A DNA stretch of 64,000 nucleotides from Aquila chrysaetos chrysaetos (lineage: Eukaryota > Chordata > Aves > Accipitriformes > Accipitridae), in NCBI RefSeq assembly GCF_900496995.4, contig NC_044005.1, positions 51,222,517 to 51,286,516 of the forward strand, in the 5' to 3' direction. Under the pieces are notes generated by a model that did no database searches, was not told the origin of the DNA, and worked only from the letters and a program-made list of their open reading frames with translations. The position numbers and the translations under genes were made by a program. This document shows positions 10,618 through 26,055 of this stretch, piece by piece. The stretch's first letter is position 1; every line of letters begins with the position of its first letter.

Positions 10618-12749
10618 GTGCTGTGGGACCAGAATGGAGTGCTACAAAGGGAGCTGGAAAGGCTGCGTCTCCAGCTACAGGAGAGCAGGGCTGAGAGAGG
10701 GCCGCCAGCAGGAGGTAAAATGCATGAGGGTTTGGTGCCTGTCCCATCTTCTCAGCAAGAGCAAGGTTCCCTGCGGATTGGAGTTTCCATGGGAGCCTGG
10801 GGTGGCTTGTTGTGTCTGAGCTGCTGCTGCCAGTTCTGGTACTGGGCAGCCATGGGAGGGAAGAAGGGGGTGATGGGTAGTGAGGAGGAGGGAGACAGAG
10901 GGAAGAAGGCTATTCCAACTCAAAAGCTGGTGATGGTAACCTGTGGTCTAGGTAAGTGGGAGTGAACAGGCAGATTTTCACTGTTGAGGATGTTGAGGAA
11001 ACAATGTAATAAAGAGAAAGTAGCCCCAGACTGTGGGTTGGGAGATTCAGGTTGAGCATGAGGGAAAAACTTCTGGCCCAGAGGGGTGATGCAGCCGTGG
11101 GACTGGTTGCCAGATAGATGGGGGTTCTCCATCTTTCGGGGTTGTATAGACTTGACTGGATGAAGCTGCAGCCAGCCTGATCAGGACATCCAGGCCTGTC
11201 TTGTCTTGTAGGCCTGTCCTCACAGGGCTTCTCTCTGTCAGTGTGCTGCTCTCCCAGCCCTCCGGTTTCCACTTCTCCGTGCACAGAGACATCACTCTCA
11301 ATGGAGCAGCTCCAAGAGCAGCTGCGGGACCTGAAGGTGCAGCTGGAAACCAAGGTGAGAGGTGTGGGAGGAGATGTCCTGACCTCTTGGCACAACTGCT
11401 TGGTAAGCACCCTGCTACAGCATGGCTGATGGGGCATCTATGCCAGGAGGGCTGCTGGAGAGTTCAGGCTGGGGAGCAGAGTGGTACCTCATCTCTCTGC
11501 TGGCTTTATTGCATGTGCTTCCCCAGCCGATCTGAGCTGGTAGGAAGGTTTGGAGCCCTTGCTGGCTGGCAAAGGTTTTGTGGAAATCTCTGTCACCTTG
11601 CAAAATGTTTTTGTGGGTCTTGCCCCTTATGGGGAACCAGAGATTAACTCTACTCAGTGTTGCTGTTGCAGTAAAACCAGTGACAGGATCAATAGGAGAA
11701 GCAGCCAGGTGTCTCCTGAGGGCATGGGGGGGGTTTATGAGAGCCCTGTCTCCCTGGGCTTGCAGCACACTTTTAACCTGCTTGCCCTAAGGTGACAGTG
11801 TGAGCCCAGCCCTCCCTTTAGACAACAGTAAGTGCTCCTGTGAGAGGTCTCAGTTTCCACCTTCACTCCTTTTGCTGTTGAACTGAGAGGTTGGGGATGC
11901 TTGCTGGGTTTCCATTGCAGCACTGCAAGAGTAAATCCACACAGGTGATGAACAGTTCAAGGAGCACAAAGCTGCTTGCAGATCTTCTGCCTGCTTCACA
12001 GTCCTGCCTTTGTGCTCTTCAAATCCTGGAGTTTCTAGTATTTACAGGGGAGTCATGGGGAGCAGCAGCTACTCACCACCACATCTTGGACAAGGGACCA
12101 CTCTGCGGGGTGGAGGAAGGATATGAAGAGCAGTGGCAGATGATGCCTTGGCCTCTTCCTTCTCCTCTCTGGTATTCCTTGCAAACAAGGAGAAAGGGGA
12201 GAACCATGCTGCTTGCTGGGAAGAGCTGGGACCCACCGATACCTGCTTGTTAGAGGCTGCTGCGTGAGACTGATGATTGCCTTAAGTTCAGTAGGGAACA
12301 GAACTGCCTGAAGAGTGTCCCCTGTTGAGAGAGACCAATAGATTGATCTGTCAGAGCTATTGGAGGAGAGGGGAGCTCTTGGGAGCATGGTGCTAATATC
12401 CAAATCCTGTCTCCTCCCAACAGATAAACTATTACGAGGAGGAAATCGAGTTAATGAGGAAAAACTTTGAGAGAGAGAGGAAGGACAGTGAGGAAAGCTT
12501 CAAGGCTGAGATGCGCAAGATGGAAGACCAGAAAAGAGACCTGGAAGAAACAGTTGCAAAGTACTGGGCTGTAATTGATAGCCTGAAAGAGCAAAAATGT
12601 GTGTGGAGCCTGGAGCTGGAGGAGAGGTTTGAGGTGGAGCAGGCCAGGGTGGGACAACAGCACACCGAAGACATTTACCATCCAGGGCAGCAGCTGGACC
12701 GGGAGGGAGAAGAGCTGAGAACGCAGCGCAGGGACAGAGAGAGACTGAG
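10618..12749 (+). CDS. NINL: NINL-like coiled-coil exons, block 2
   Basis: The exons are 10618-10714, 11212-11354 and 12424-12749. The first encodes VLWDQNGVLQRELERLRLQL ([20 protein letters not shown] in NINL). The second ends MEQLQEQLRDLKVQLETK, compared with MEQVKEHYQDLRTQLETK. The third starts INYYEEEIELMRKNFERERK, compared with [20 protein letters not shown], so homology is very clear. The third exon is the start of the large NINL exon. Its frame stays open to a TAG at 12817-12819. A donor at 12749|GTCTGG is weak, but it leaves two bases (AG), exactly the phase needed by the exon at 15916. A CR1 fragment ends about 20 bp before the exon at 11212. Confidence 0.75.
11035..11193 (+). repeat. 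CR1 LINE 3' fragment, sense
   Basis: The sequence follows the familiar CR1 tail order on the plus strand: a GAGATTCAGGTTGAGCATGA-like start, GGGAAAAACTTCTGGCCCAG, a variable stretch with GGACTGGTTGCC, TGGGGGTTCTCCATC, then ACTTGACTGGATGAAGCTGC. It inserted just upstream of the NINL exon at 11212 and now sits next to, or supplies part of, the polypyrimidine region of that acceptor. It is diverged, so probably old. Confidence 0.7.
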
Positions 12750-13459
12750 GTCTGGCACCATTCTCTTTGTGGGGCTAAGCGGGAGACTAGGGGTGCATGC
12801 CCTGCTCATACCAGAGTAGGCTGGGCTGATTTCTCACGAGGCTGGAATGCTGCTTTAATTTGGAAGAAAATCTGGGCAGTATTGCAGGGCTGCAGCTGTT
12901 TGAAGTAAGACATCTAAACTCCCCTTACATGAGTGCTTTTATTTCAGGACTTGAAGTTTCCTTGCATGTTCTACAAGCTTGTGTCAGAGGCAGTGCCCAG
13001 CAAAGAGTGTATCTCAAAACAGTGAGAGAAATAAGAGAGCTTTCGTCAGAGTTTTCTTGTTATCTCTCTCTTTCTTGGTCCTTCAGCAAACCTGCCTCTA
13101 CTTGCTAGATCATCACAACCTGCTGTCTCAAAAGCAGCAAAAAATGGCTTAAATTTCTCTATATAGCCAAAACAGACTGGCTTGTGGGAGAGTAAGGTTG
13201 TCAATAAATGGCTGTTCATCTTCCCTTCCTGTGCTTGTGGTGCCAGTTCTGCAACCTCCCCAGAGGCCAAGAATGGCCTTGCAGAGGAGACTGGAGAGGA
13301 ATTGGACAGGAAACTGTGGCCTGTCCATGCCTGCCCCCTCCTGCTTGCCAGCAGACCCCACCACTGCCCCCAGACTTTCCTCTTGCCTCTTCCCTGCTGT
13401 GCCTCCCTTCAGGAGCAAAGTCCTCTTCGGCAATATGCAAGCAGGGGATTTTGCTAGGC

Positions 13460-13565
13460 CATTATCCCCGTTTCAGGGCTGAGGAGCTGAGATATAGAGT
13501 AAGTGTGGGAGAAAGGATGCAACTTGGCTGAAGTCTGTGGCAGAGATGGGGAACAAACCCAGGTA
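13460..13565 (+). repeat. MIR-like SINE fragment
   Basis: The stretch contains the order of short phrases typical of the MIR core and tail: ATTATCCCCGTTTCAGGG, GAGGAGCTGAGATATAGAGT, GTCTGTGGCAGAGATGGG and GAACAAACCCAGGTAACAGG. It resembles the mammalian-type MIR consensus as I remember it (CCATTTTACAGATGAGG to TGGGATTCGAACCCAGG). If correct, it is an ancient amniote repeat within the degraded central exon region of NINL. Confidence 0.45.
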
Positions 13566-13959
13566 ACAGGAATACAAGGCATTTGAGCTGTGTTACCACC
13601 CTCTCTGGTGGATGGTGAGAGGGACTGGCTGTAGTGGGGAGCTTTCAGAGTTGTTGGAAAACATCTGATGGATGAGTTTTGAGAAGTGCAAGATGGTGTG
13701 GGAGCTTTCTGTAACGTTTAAGGAATTGCCTTGACTTTGCAACTTAAAGAAAACCACGTTGCTTCTCCAGCAAAAGTACATTCTGAGGCTGGCTGAGCTT
13801 TTCAAGCTGTGTTATCAAACCCAGGTCAGCAAAATGGTTTTTATCTTTAGGAAAGATGCAGAGGTTGAGCATAATCAAGAGCTGTCATGGAGTGAATGCT
13901 AGCATGAGGACAGCTGTAAGGCTTTGTTGCAGCAACATTGGTGTGAGAGGAGATGATTT

Positions 13960-14737
13960 CCCAATGATAAAGGCTTCAAGGGGACACCTTCAAGAGCAGC
14001 ATGCCCAGGAGAGGCAGCAGTGGAAGCGGAAGGAAAAGGACATGGTCTCTCTGTGGAAGAAGGGGCAGCTAAAGTTGGAAGAGAAGGTTAATGAGGAACA
14101 AGTCAAGTTGTGTGAGATGCTGGCTGTTGAGAAGAAAAAGAGAGAAAAAGCACCAGGATGAAATGGGAATAATGCAGAGATCATAGGGCTGAGGGCTCTG
14201 GTGTTGGAAGGGACAAGGTGTCTGGAGAGCTGCCCTGTGGGGGAAAGGAGCAGGTTCCCAAGACTCAGATGAGCAGGTAGATCAGAATCTCCTGTTGCAA
14301 CCTCAGCACTGAAGGAACAGAGAAGAACTGAAAAATTGTATGATGGATGGACCAGTGCAGACGTCTGTTGCAGTGAATGGCCTGCTCAATCTAGAAGCTC
14401 GAGCCAAAGCTGAAAGCATTTGTCAATGAGAAGTAAAGTCTCGATAGACAAGGGGATGTGCTTGGGAAGGAGGCAGAGAGAGCAAAGTTAAATGTCTGCC
14501 TTCACACAGCAGACACAGCAGCATGTCAGGATGTAGACAGACTTGATCTGGAGGGCAAGAAGAGGAAAAAAAAGCCCTGGGAGACAGAGTGGCACAGCAG
14601 CACAGGAGGAAACATGACATTCAGGCTGTCAAAGTGGGGCTGGAAAGGGAAAGGAACAGGGTGAAACTGGAGCTGATGCAGCTCAAAGATGTCATGCACT
14701 GGCTGGAAAACGAACCCAGAGCTCAAGAGAGTGGCAG
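13960..14737 (+). pseudogene. NINL: Remnant of the large central NINL exon
   Basis: Pieces of coiled-coil sequence appear in different frames separated by stops. One piece (about 13975-14157) reads GHLQEQHAQERQQWKRKEKD and continues with Lys/Glu-rich sequence to a TGA. Another (14370-14430) reads GPVQTSVAVNGLLNLEARAK and then meets a stop. A third (14589-14737) contains VGLERERNRVKLELMQLKDV, which aligns closely with [20 protein letters not shown] of NINL, and ends ESGR at the donor G|GTTTGA in the phase needed by the next exon. In mammals this is one very long exon that is skipped in a shorter isoform. Here it is broken by frameshifts, stops and inserted sequence between 12750 and 14588. Confidence 0.65.
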
Positions 14738-15915
14738 GTTTGAGCACAAACTAGTTTGCAGAACTAACACAGTGCTGCTGCTGCTGCAAAGAAAGCAGAT
14801 GCCTTGTGAAACACAAGGCTGCTTAACAACATGATGGTCCAAGACACTCTAACAGCAGCTATGTTCTCTCTTGACGCTCTATAACAGCAGCTGTGTTCTG
14901 TCTTGCTGTCCCCTGCATGTCTTTTACTAACCATGGGAGTGTGGTCAGAGCGCTGGGATGTGCTCACGTGGCTCTGGCTGACTATGCACTTGTCTCCTCT
15001 GCCTTGTACAGCTGTATGTGGGTGTTGGAGATGCCACAAGAAGCACAGCATGTGAATCCTGATGTAAAACTGACTCAGAAAGCAGCTGCTGTGAGAAGCG
15101 TCCTGCCAAGCAGGGGGAGCAAATGCCACACAGCCCATGCACTAGTCGTCTGTCTTGGTTGCTTGGGGAAGACAGGAAGAACTTCCCCACTCAGCTACTC
15201 TGCCTCCCACATGGAGTGCCACAAACTGCAATGCTGTCCTCCCTGCCAGGATGGACAGTCTGTTCCCTTGAGCTCTCCCCTGAGGAATTTGGGTCCTGTA
15301 TGGACCTGGGGTTCAGCAGTAGCTATTGGATAGGACTGTCCTGTTTAACACAGGACTAAGCTTCCTTCCCACAAGTGCCTGTATTCATGGCCTCATGGAA
15401 GACTGGGAGTACCAGTAGGAGTGGAAGGATAATGAGGCAGAGAGGCTACCTTGGATTTGGGGTCATAGCTGTTGTGTCCAGCACTGTAAAATCACAGACG
15501 CCTCACAAGCAAGCTGACTTCTCCAGACATGGCTCTATTGCAGTTGAGGGGTTGGGACCACCACCTGGTTATCCTGTAATGAAGTCTCGGTCTGTCTTGA
15601 TGAGCCAAATCACTTTGTTTCCACTCCTTGGCAGGCCCTCAAAATAATTTCAGCTAGCTGGAAGCCACACAAATTCAGGCTCTGATGCTATTTGTCCTTA
15701 TTCCCCTTTATTTCCCTTCCCTTGAAGACCTGCTCCTTCTCTACCAATGTCTCTTGATTGTCCCCACATGTTTTGCATGAGTTATTGGATGGTTGTTTCT
15801 CAGATTTCTTTAGTTCTTGCAAACCAAATGACAATAGAGCAAGGAGCCAGCGTAGAACGCCAAGAGCAAACTGGGCTTTTGCGTGGTTTTCTCACTCTGT
15901 TGTCTCTCCCTGCAG

Positions 15916-18218
15916 GGGAGAGCTCTGCCAGCTGCTGGAGGAGAACAGCTTGCTGAAAAGTCAACTTGGGAGACTCCAGCAAGAGCTGAGGCTAGCAAAG
16001 GAGAGGGGCAGCAACCATGATGTGTAAGAGAGGAGCCAGCTGTGGGAGGCTGGCAAATGGGTGGATGGCTAATGCTTGTAAAAGGAACAGCCACTCAGGT
16101 GCATTTACCAGGTTTCAGCTGGCTCAATCTGCCTTTTGTTTTCTCATTTCTGAGCATGCCAGCACACTCACACCCTTTGCTCCATGCAAAAGCAGCCTGT
16201 GCTGGGACGGGTTTGGCCAGCCAAAGGCTTGGGCAGGCCAGAGCACAGGGTCCAGAGCTGGGTTTGTGGAAGGCTGTGGGGATGGGTGTACTGAAGCAGG
16301 AAAGGATGGGCTTCTTCACTACACTAACCTTTTGGCCAGTGGCCTGCTGCTGCCTTGGGAAGCTTCAGATAGGAGCTAGGGTCACCCACCGAGCCATAAA
16401 TCCAAGCAGAGACAGGTTTCTGGTGCGGATGGTCCCACGAGTCTGCTAAGCTGGCTCTCCCACTGTTCTTCATCCCCTGATTTTTAGGCTTCTGACAATG
16501 TTGCAGGACTTTGGATGTCCCCAGCTGTCTACCCTGGGCTAAGCTGAGTCACCTCTTGGGGCAGAGACACCTGACCCATTCCTGAATCAGTTCAGGACCA
16601 TATCCGTTTTGGCCTGGCTTTGCTTCCTGTTGCAGGCCAAAACTAGATGTATGGCTCCCCAAAATGGGGCCATTCTCTGGGGGGCCATGGTTTGCTGCTT
16701 TCTGGCCTGAAGCTGATCATATCCCTCTCCCTGACAGGAGAAACGTGAGCAAGTTGGGCAGAGAGAAGGTGGAGGAGCTGGCTGAAATAGCAGAGTTAAC
16801 AGCATCGGTAAGAAGCCATTAACACTGACAGGCTCTTGGCTGAAGGATTTAGGAGAACAAAGACTGCATGTGCTTATAGAGGAGAACGGGAATGTTTATT
16901 TCAAACAGTCAGACCCAGTCTTGCTTTGAAGAACCAGCTTCGTTTTACAGCTTGTCAAGTAGGGAAAATTTGTGTGACAAAAGCTAGTGCAGGTCTTACA
17001 GAAGGGAAGGTATTACTACAAAATCTCTAATGAGGTTGACTTTACCTACTTACACTCTTTCTCCCAGAGATTTTGCTCACTCCCAGTTTCAAACCCACAT
17101 GCTCACGAGCCCTTAGACATGTGTGCACCAAGGCCTGGCCAGGATTGCTTGTGTGCAACATGGATGAGGGTTGCAGGTTGTTAGTTCCTCACCCTGTTTC
17201 TGGGATTCCTTATGACTGGGAACCATAACCTATTTTTTGGACATGTCTTTTGTACTCTTCAGGGCCAGCAGCCACAGCAGGGTGGCCTTTGCTGGCCCTT
17301 GCTGGCTTCAGCTTCCATTAACCTTCAGCCACAAACCTGCTGCCCATTATTTGCTTTTCCTTCTTTGGAGGAAAGCTGTGTTGGTTGCCCATTTTCCGGG
17401 GAGGCTAGCAGAGGAATGGGATGCCGAGTGTGTTGCCGCCCTGCTGTTAGATGGAGGCTTTCTGCGGACATTTTATCTGTGCTGTGGCCTGGTCAGAGCA
17501 CGGGCCAGAAACTGCACCTTGCTCAGCATTACTGCTGGGGATAGTGTCCTAGGAGCAATATCTGGGGGATGGTGCCCTTTAGTGTTGATGCGGGCTGCTC
17601 TTGTAGCCCTTACTCTGCTCTTTTGTCTGGTACTTTCACACATGCACATGGACACGTTTCCATTCATACTGTATTCTTACCAATCTTAGTATTTCTGTTA
17701 CACATCTGTACAGTTGCCCCCCCCTGCCACCAGTGACCTCCAGGGCTATCATCTGTGCAGGTTTTCTTACCCAGGAATGCTGTGCTTCAACTCGGCCACC
17801 GGGCTTTGTTCAGGCTGGGAAATGAGGGCACTTGTCCTTAGTGTCTGCAAGGCCCTGCAGCGACAGCAGTGTTCCTGAGTGGGAATCCAGCAGGGACAGT
17901 GTGGGACAGGTTCAGTCTCTGTTGCCTCTCTTCCCACCAATTGGTTTTTTTCTCAACCTTTTCCAGAGTGAGAAGAGCAAGGGGGATGTCTCCCACCTGA
18001 ATGTCAAGATGCGTCAGCTGGGCTGTGAACTCACTGAGTGCAAGGCCAGTCATGGTGCTGGCCCTGGCACTGTCCAGCTGCAGAGCCAAAGGCTTGCAGA
18101 GGCTGAGCGGCTACGAGGAGCAGAGATGGCTGCAAGGCTGGAGCACCACCAGCAGCATGCAGCGTGTTGGATGGAGACAGAGCTGCTCCAACAGCAGCTC
18201 AGGGCCTCACAGGAGAAG
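15916..18218 (+). CDS. NINL: NINL-like coiled-coil exons, block 3
   Basis: The exons are 15916-16023, 16738-16807 and 17967-18218, all with canonical borders and matching phases (split Val at 16023/16738). They encode GELCQLLEENSLLKSQLGRL (compare [20 protein letters not shown] in NINL), RNVSKLGREKVEELAEIAEL, and SHLNVKMRQLGCELTECKAS (compare [20 protein letters not shown]), followed by a long Gln/Glu-rich helix ending RASQEK. No stop is present in 430 nt of coding sequence. These are central coiled-coil segments of the centrosomal protein. Confidence 0.75.
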
Positions 18219-19276
18219 GTGGGTGTCATTCAGTTGGTGGCAGGGTGGCAGGCTGCTGAGTGGTCCCTGCGATGTTGGTATGGCCCTGCTCGGGGCTGTA
18301 TCGGACACCTTCCCCAGGCAGAAAAGACTGTCCTCTTCCTCTTTGTGGGGGACAAAGGACTCGCCCTCCAGCTCAGACGTGTCTGAAACCAGTTCAGGTG
18401 CAGCTTGGGACAGGTCCTTGCTCGCAGCTGCCCCTGCACTGGCCCCTCTGTCCTTGTCCTGTGCAGGCTGGCTGGGCAGAGATGGAGGCTGAGTGGAGGT
18501 GGCTCACACAGGAGTGCTAGGAGCTGTGGTTCCCCATGGCTTAGCTGACAGAGGAGCTACAGGAGTGGCAGGATCAGGTAGGAGCTGGGCAGGGATGACA
18601 GGGGCCAGGCAGGCCATGTCTGACGGGAGGGAAATGAGGTGATCAGAGCAGGGGAACAAGGACCACTAGGATAGAGGAAAGCCAAGGTGAGAAACCTCCA
18701 AATGTTAATATCCTTATCCTGCCTTCTACCCTGGGGACAGACTCAGGGACTGGCTTTCCAGAGTACAGCTTGCCTATGCCTGCCTCCCCTAGGTCGCCCT
18801 AGGGCAAAGCTGGACCAGAGCTGCTTCCAAGAACTAGTCCTTTGCTGGTAGCAGGAAGCAGAGATGTAGTACAGGCAGGGATTGAAGCCCAGCTTGCCTG
18901 GGATGTATCTAAGAACAAACCCAGGTAAGCAGACCCTCTGCCTCCTACCATTGCGGCTCTTGGTGCTAGGACTCCCTCCCAGAGGATTCCTCCAGCAACG
19001 CCTGCTCCTCGCTGCTCAGCAAGGGGATCATCTCTCAGCAAGAGGTCCCCATTTCTCCTCCTGCAGCTCTAGGTGCTCTCCATCCCCAGCTTTGTAGGCT
19101 GCCCAGCAAGCACCACTCCCATGGTCCTGCTGCTCTGCTGTGGCCGTTGCTGCTGTGAGAGCTGAGGCCGGGGCTGAGGGTGCTTCATAACCTCTCCCCT
19201 CATCTGCAGCACGCCCTGGGCCTGTCCCATTGGTGGCACAAGGCTGTAACCAGCTATTGGCCTTTCTGTGTTACAG

Positions 19277-20711
19277 CTCTTAGAAGCCAAAGCAAACCTG
19301 AGCCTGGCCCAGACTCGGCATGCTCTGCAGTTGCAGCAGGCCAAGGCCCAGATGAACAATGTGGTGCCAAAGAAACAGTTTGAGCGGCTGCAAACCAGCT
19401 TGAGAGAGGAACAGTGCAAGGCTCAGCAGCTCCAGGAAAACCTCCACCGGCAGGCTGAGCAGACATGCAGGCAGCTGGTCACGATCCAGGTAAGCAGGGA
19501 ATTGCGGAAACTCAGTCAAGGGTACCGGGGAGGGAACACTGCCAGCTGGGAAGGCAGCTGTGTTCAAAGCCACCAGAGGTTTGGGTGGAAGATGCTATAT
19601 ATCAAGACCCCACATGGAAAAATGCACTCGATCTTCAAATTCAGCTGCAATTTTCATTCCTCATGAACCCAGTCACTGCCCTGCACTCAAACAGGAGCCC
19701 TCCCCACTCTAATCCACCTACCCCAGACCAGATACCTTGTGCCTAGAGGAGCAGGAGTTATCCAGGGAGATGCTCTGTGTTGGCTCAGGCTGGGGAAAAA
19801 AAGTTTGAGCCCTCTACATGGAGATGTAGCCTGCACAGAGTGGGGTGGTTTTATCTCTAGGGGACTGGGCAACAAGGTGTTGGGTTTTTGTGAGTTTGTC
19901 CTTGTTTTCAGGACACTGTGATTCAGTTGGAACTAACCTGGGGAAAGATGGAGCAAATTATAACCTAAGGAATTAAAATGAGCAGACACAAAAACTGCAT
20001 CCAAGGAAACTGTCTCTCCCTGGGGTTTTCTGGACGCAGCTGAGAGAGGGGAGGCCATTGGCTTGTTTTTATAGAAAACATTGCTGGGAAATCTGTGCCT
20101 TGTCTTAAGACCCGTTGGTGCTGACCTAGGGAAGGTTGTACTGCTCTAGACACTTGTCCCACTGCTCTTTGCATCTTGTACCACCTCCGCTGATCCGCCC
20201 ACGCTCTCCTTCAGGGAGTGTGAAGGTCTGTGAGTGGGGCCTTGGGGAAATGCATGGTCCAGGATTGCCAGGGACCAGGTGAGTTCTGGGACAACACAAC
20301 GCTGGGCCTGGTTGCCCGTTGCAGGAGGAACACGAGAGTCTGCTGCAGGCAGCCGTGGAGCAGGCAGAGGGGCTGGAACACAATCTGAGAAGTGCGGAAG
20401 CTGTGCTGGCAGAGAGGGCGGCTCAACTCAAAGATGCCCAGGTGAGTGCAAGAGGGGTTAGTGCTGCATGTCCCTGCCCTGCATGGGAGTGCTGAACTTT
20501 AAGCTTCCTGTCCCTGCTGTAGGCCCAAATCTCCAGGAACAAACTGCTGATTGAAGACCTCCGTGAGGAGAACAGGGGGTTTGCAATGGCCCTACAGGTG
20601 GCTGAGCTGAAGCAGAAGAGCACTGAGGAGAAGAACCAGCTGTTGGAGGAGCAAGCCTCAGCTCTGAAGCAGCTTATCGGAAAAATCACGCCAGCATCTC
20701 TGAGTGGGTGA
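19277..20711 (+). CDS. NINL: NINL-like C-terminal exons, block 4, with natural stop
   Basis: The exons are 19277-19489, 20325-20441 and 20523-20711, all phase 0 and GT-AG. They encode NNVVPKKQFERLQTSLREEQ (compare [20 protein letters not shown]), EEHESLLQAAVEQAEGLEHN, and the last exon DLREENRGFAMALQVAELKQ then LLEEQASALKQLIGKITPAS and LSG, with TGA at 20709-20711. The C-terminal pattern (EN....AL, LLEE, then a K/R-I-x-PA-x-LS ending) is shared by ninein and NINL. The NINL end, IAPAALSV, is the closer match. Intactness of the final codons argues that decay, if any, is recent or limited to the 5' half. Confidence 0.8.
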
Positions 20712-22785
20712 TGGGGCACCCGCTGTGGTAGCCCTGCCCCTGGTCCTGGCTGGGGTTTGTCAGATGCAGAAGGGGAGGTGTGGCTGGGTTGGGAAATCAG
20801 CTTTGTTCTCCCTGGTCTTGCCAGGATTTTCCTGGGTAGAAAGTAGAAAATGGAGAAACCAGACAGTCCTTTAAGGAAATTGGTCCTGTGGTAGCTGAAT
20901 TTTCCTGCTGAACACACCAGCTTTGGTGCCTTTCTCGGTGGCCGAGTATGCTGTTGTAAGTCAGGTCTATCTGAGGGCAGCCATCCCACAGGAGCTGCCT
21001 GCACTCTGGCAGCGTGTTTGGTGGTGGTGTGGATGCTCCCTCTCTGTGGAGGGGTGCTGTTGGGGCCATGCTATTACAGCTGGAATGCCAGGGCAGGAGG
21101 GCTTGCAGGTTCCTGCACCTGGCTCACTCTAAGCAGGAAAGCTGTGTTGTGGCATTAAAATGTTTGCAGTATTACAGCACCTCCTGCCATCTCCGGTCCG
21201 CTCTGTATTTCAGTAGCTTCCCCCAACTGTTGCTGAACTTTTATTCCCTACAGCTCCTCTTGGGCTCTAGGAGACTCTGGCCCTCCTAAAGCCTGAGCCT
21301 AGGATCCAAACCAACGTCCTACTGGATTGTTGCCTCTGTGCTGAGCAGGACAGAGGGGCTGGGGGACGAACCCTTTCAGTTTGAGCCTCCAAGGCTTGGG
21401 GCAGGGTTGGTGACCCCTACTCAGCACTGCACTTCTTCAGAGGAGACGTGGTAAGTGAACTGTGTCATCTTGCCTTCCTTGACAGCTTGCCATCTTGTTG
21501 GCCTTCACACACTGGCAGTGAGTACTGCTCTTGCCAAAATAAGTTGTCTAAAAGGCCACAAAGCCAGGCATTCACATCAGCAAATACCAAATTTTTTCAT
21601 CTGCCCAGGGTGTTACCCTCTGCATGGAGGATGCATCATTGTCACGGTGCCCCTGCCTTGCTCTGTGCAGAGCAGAGCGTATTTACTTGGGGGCTGTGGT
21701 TGCCACTAGCTATGAAAGGACTTCTAGAATTTTGGGGGACATGGAGACTACTGTACAAGAGAGATTAGACAAGCCTGACTGGATCAGGGTAGCAAGGCAG
21801 AGCCTGGACAAAGTCAATACAAAGAAGGGGACTTAAAAGTAGCTCAAGCTGTTGTTGGTTCAAGAACAAAAGGGAATAAATTGGCTGTGAGCTGAAACTC
21901 AGCCACTGCCTTTAAGTCCCAGCCTGCCAGGGCAGAGGGGTTCCCCCACCCTGGGACAGTGCCAGGAGATGGCTGGAGGCTGTGAGTGAGGCAGCCGCCT
22001 TGGTCTAGGTGTGCTTTTTCTGCCCAGGTGGATGACAGCTGAGACTCCTCTTTCTTTGCCTTGGGGGCAGCCCTGATTACAAGGGCCGTGAGGGAAGCTG
22101 GGCTATTACAAGGAGAGAAGCACCACAGAGGGTGCAGGCTAGCTCAGGGAGGTTCCTTGGCTGGGGCTGGGAGAGCAGTGCAGTAACACCCCAGGCATTT
22201 GTCCTGTTCCTGTATTCTTCCCTAAGTATTTGCTTTTTGGCTCCCGTCAGATGTGGGCTAGGCAAACCTCTAGTCTTACCTAGGGCTTATGTTTTAGAAG
22301 CGTTACCTCTCAGCTGCTACTTGAGTGAGCAGCTCCATTAGGAAAGACCAGACAGGGAGAGCAGCTCTTCAGCCTTGCTCTGGTTTTGTGCTAACTGGAA
22401 TCCTTAAAACCCTCTGCTCCCTTTCCTGTCCCTGGGCCCTGCCAGACCAGTGCTCTGGGGACGGAGACTCTTCATAGAGGGACAGAGGCACAGCCCAAGC
22501 ATGCTGGGATAAACCTTGGCCAGGCCCATGACCCAGACTGCAGTGCTCATTCACTCAGCACCTTAAGGAACAACATTTATAGGCTTCTGATGGGAGAAAA
22601 AGCTTCATGTCTAATCCTAGAAAGAAGCTTGTGCAGCCTCCTCTGATACTTGGAGAAGTAGCTCCACTGAGACACCTAAATAACCAGTTGAGCATCACCC
22701 TGCAGGGTCAAGGTGGGTTGGGCCAGAGCGCCAGGTCAGAGTGTTTAACAAACACAGCATTACCTCTTGAAAAACACTAAATTGA
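20712..22785. other. Convergent spacer between NINL and GINS1
   Basis: This holds the probable NINL 3' UTR. Candidate plus-strand polyadenylation hexamers are ATTAAA at 21154-21159 and AATAAA at 21875-21880. I cannot tell which, if either, is used. No coding exon or clear repeat was recognised. The spacing of about 2.5 kb between the two stop codons is similar in kind to the short tail-to-tail gap between the human genes. Confidence 0.5.
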
Positions 22786-23206
22786 AGGCGGAAGCAGTTC
22801 TTTATTTTGCAACTGTGGAGCTCTCCTGGCTTCCAGAGCTTAGCCAGTTGCTGTCTTACTCCTACATGCCCAGTGTGAACAAAGAACTGCTCCAAACACA
22901 AATAACCTGCTTGTAGCTGTGGGGCTTGGATAACACCACCGCTCCCCTGCCCACCCCCCCCCCCCACTATGCTGGATTCCCAGGATCGCTACATCACCAG
23001 TATGCACCCTTTGGTCATGAAGAGCTGGCCAATGTGGTCTGCATACTTTATAAACTCAGGGCTGATCTTCATGTCAGGTATCAAAGGGCGTTGAGAGGAG
23101 TGGCACTGCAGAAATGCTGAGGTGTCTGAAGTCCTGCACGCACCAGAGTTCATTCCCTGTTGTGGGCAGGCCACCGAGCAAGGGTTGTCCCTCCTGTCCT
23201 GCACGC
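22786..23206 (-). other. GINS1: GINS1 3' UTR with polyadenylation signal
   Basis: Downstream of the GINS1 stop on the minus strand, an AATAAA hexamer is present (plus-strand 22801-22806), about 400 nt after the stop. This gives a compact 3' UTR ending near 22785. A run of twelve C residues on the plus strand (about 22954-22965) falls inside it. Confidence 0.6.

Positions 23207-26055
<2,849 letters not shown>

Noticed and set aside
18465-18580. Possible extra NINL exon with the sequence AGWAEMEAEWRWLTQEC
   Set aside because: It reaches a TAG soon after, and the exon before it (ending 18218) joins in phase to 19277 without it. NINL homology does not require it.
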